Under the pieces are notes generated by a model. It was not told the origin of the DNA. It ran no database searches and saw nothing but the letters and a program-made list of their open reading frames with translations. From assembly GCF_002906155.1 (NCBI RefSeq), contig NZ_MUJK01000002.1:62001-126000 (forward strand): a stretch of 64,000 nucleotides of DNA. Direction: 5' to 3'. Shown piece after piece: positions 63,065-64,000 of this stretch. Origin of the DNA: Pseudomonas laurylsulfativorans. GTDB lineage: Bacteria > Pseudomonadota > Gammaproteobacteria > Pseudomonadales > Pseudomonadaceae. The position numbers and the translations under genes were made by a program. How positions within the stretch are numbered: position 1 is the first letter of the stretch; every line of letters begins with the position of its first letter.

Positions 63065-63099
63065 GCGAGCGAAATGGCGTTGTGCGCGCCTTCGCTCGC
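63065..63099. terminator. Hairpin between convergent genes
   Basis: GCGAGCGAA (63065-63073) pairs with TTCGCTCGC (63091-63099); the 17-nt interior can pair further (GGCG with CGCC). No strong T-run. It separates the Sel1 gene from the toxin-like gene. Confidence 0.45.
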
Positions 63100-63137
63100 G
63101 CTGATCAGGGTGCTAATCCAAACGGAGCGGGCCCGCT

Positions 63138-64000
63138 TTAGCTTCGCCATTCCTGGCGAAGGTTATTCAAATGTTTGATGAAAATGTTCGACTGTTCGAT
63201 GAACCGTTTAACAACCGAGCTGAAATCGTCGGCAACGTCATGTTCATTAATCTCCAGGAATTTGTCGATGGCATCGGCGAGGGTGCTTATCTCATTCGTG
63301 TAAGCCCCTCTCGGGGTTTGCACGGACTGGAATTCCACTAACTGATTTTTTTGGTCTTGCAAGAGTTTTATATCTTGATTGATGCGGGCCAGGTTTCGAC
63401 GGCGGTCATCAAGTCGCGCCTGGAGCTGGCGCCTGGCTTCAATCAGGTTGTCATATTTAATTCTGTCGCTGATTAAGTTGAGGATCTTGCCTGCGGCGGC
63501 AATGCCAGCCTTGACAAGATCAACTTGAGGGGCGGACAGGTTAAGCCCTGCAAGTTTTTCGGCCGTGAGAAATAACTCATTGATGAGCGAGAAAGTGTCT
63601 GTCGCTTCAATGAGTTTAATGGCGTTGTTCAGGTCTGATTCGTCTTTTGCCAGTTTCTCAATGTCGCGTTCCTCTTCTGCTACATACGGGCTGATGTTGC
63701 TGATGGATACTTCCAGTTCCTTGATGCGGTATTGGTTGTCGCTGAGGGTCACTGCTTTCAAATTCGCCAAATTGTTGTTCAGCGTTGTCGCAAGTTTCGA
63801 CACTTCGGATGTGCCGCTTTCAATCGATGATTTGATCTCTTCGTAAAAATTGTCTATGGCCTCCTGTTGCTCGGGGGAGGAGGGTTCGAACTTCAGATTT
63901 TCAATGATGGTGTGGAAGCGTTGAACTTCGCTAATGGGTAAGGCGGTGGGTAGCAGAGTCAGGGTGCTAAGTGCTTGCTTGTCGGTGGCGTTTACTTCCT
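63138..64000 (-). CDS. Helical toxin-like protein, C-terminal part (candidate XaxB family)
   Basis: 287 codons ending in HLNNLRQEWRS; the frame stays open to the right edge, so the 5' end is missing. A GTG-started 221-aa version would cut into continuous sequence (LTLLPTALPISEVQRFH upstream), so I treat it as partial. The protein is almost wholly helical: long heptads (~EERDIEKLAKDESDLNNAIK), a hydrophobic centre (VDLVKAGIAAAGKILNLISD), then another coiled coil (ARRQLQARLDDRRRNLARIN). This layout fits ClyA-like alpha pore-forming toxins, and I think the B subunit of alpha-xenorhabdolysin. AT-richer codons than neighbours suggest transfer. Assignment is tentative. Confidence 0.55.
   Translation of the reverse strand, partial: EVNATDKQALSTLTLLPTALPISEVQRFHTIIENLKFEPSSPEQQEAIDNFYEEIKSSIESGTSEVSKLATTLNNNLANLKAVTLSDNQYRIKELEVSISNISPYVAEEERDIEKLAKDESDLNNAIKLIEATDTFSLINELFLTAEKLAGLNLSAPQVDLVKAGIAAAGKILNLISDRIKYDNLIEARRQLQARLDDRRRNLARINQDIKLLQDQKNQLVEFQSVQTPRGAYTNEISTLADAIDKFLEINEHDVADDFSSVVKRFIEQSNIFIKHLNNLRQEWRS

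Overview
The window looks like a chromosomal segment of a Pseudomonas of the fluorescens group. The gene orders lldR/lldP-lutABC-dld, fur/recN/grpE-dnaK-dnaJ-dapB-carAB-greA-yhbY-rlmE-ftsH-folP-glmM-tpiA-secG and rimP-nusA-infB-rbfA-truB-rpsO-pnp are typical of Pseudomonas. Coding DNA is about 60% GC with GC-rich third positions, and REP/REPIN repeats of the kind common in P. fluorescens lie in many spacers. Species-level placement is an inference; no database search was possible.

Layout. 1-6.5 kb: a lactate utilisation locus on the minus strand (permease LldP, LutA, LutB, LutC, FAD-linked D-lactate dehydrogenase cut by the window edge), with the divergent GntR/FadR regulator LldR and two operator-like palindromes between them. 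6.6-10.6 kb: smpB, a sodium:neurotransmitter-symporter family gene, ratA-rnfH, bamE and fur. 10.6-16.5 kb: recN with a LexA box, then grpE-dnaK-dnaJ behind a near-consensus heat-shock promoter. 16.5-29.5 kb: dapB, carAB, greA, a DUF4149 gene, yhbY, rlmE, ftsH, folP, glmM, tpiA, secG. 29.5-38.8 kb: tRNA-Leu(GAG), tRNA-fMet and the transcription/translation operon rimP to pnp, with terminators and structured leaders between genes.

38.8-40.6 kb: tRNA-Thr(CGT), whose last 18 bp are repeated at 40564-40581. The 1.7 kb between the copies holds a lone acyltransferase-3 gene of lower GC and its own terminator, so it looks like the remnant of a tRNA-integrated element. 40.6-48.6 kb: a 53-codon small ORF, a DUF6388 gene, nadC, ampD-ampE, a chemotaxis receptor behind a FliA-type promoter, a zinc-ribbon membrane protein, and cra-tatD. 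48.8-54.4 kb: the fructose PTS operon fruB-fruK-fruA with a Cra operator. 54.6-63 kb: phoD and the piu-type iron cluster (PepSY/flavodoxin reductase, TonB-dependent receptor, PKHD hydroxylase, Sel1 protein). 63.1-64 kb: an AT-richer partial gene for an all-helical protein resembling the B subunit of alpha-xenorhabdolysin toxins.

Most of the window is conserved core. I did not find a clearly new multi-gene system. The best candidates for follow-up are the tRNA-Thr cassette, the partial toxin-like gene at the right edge, and several structured leaders (carA, rpsO, rimP, the greA-DUF4149 junction).
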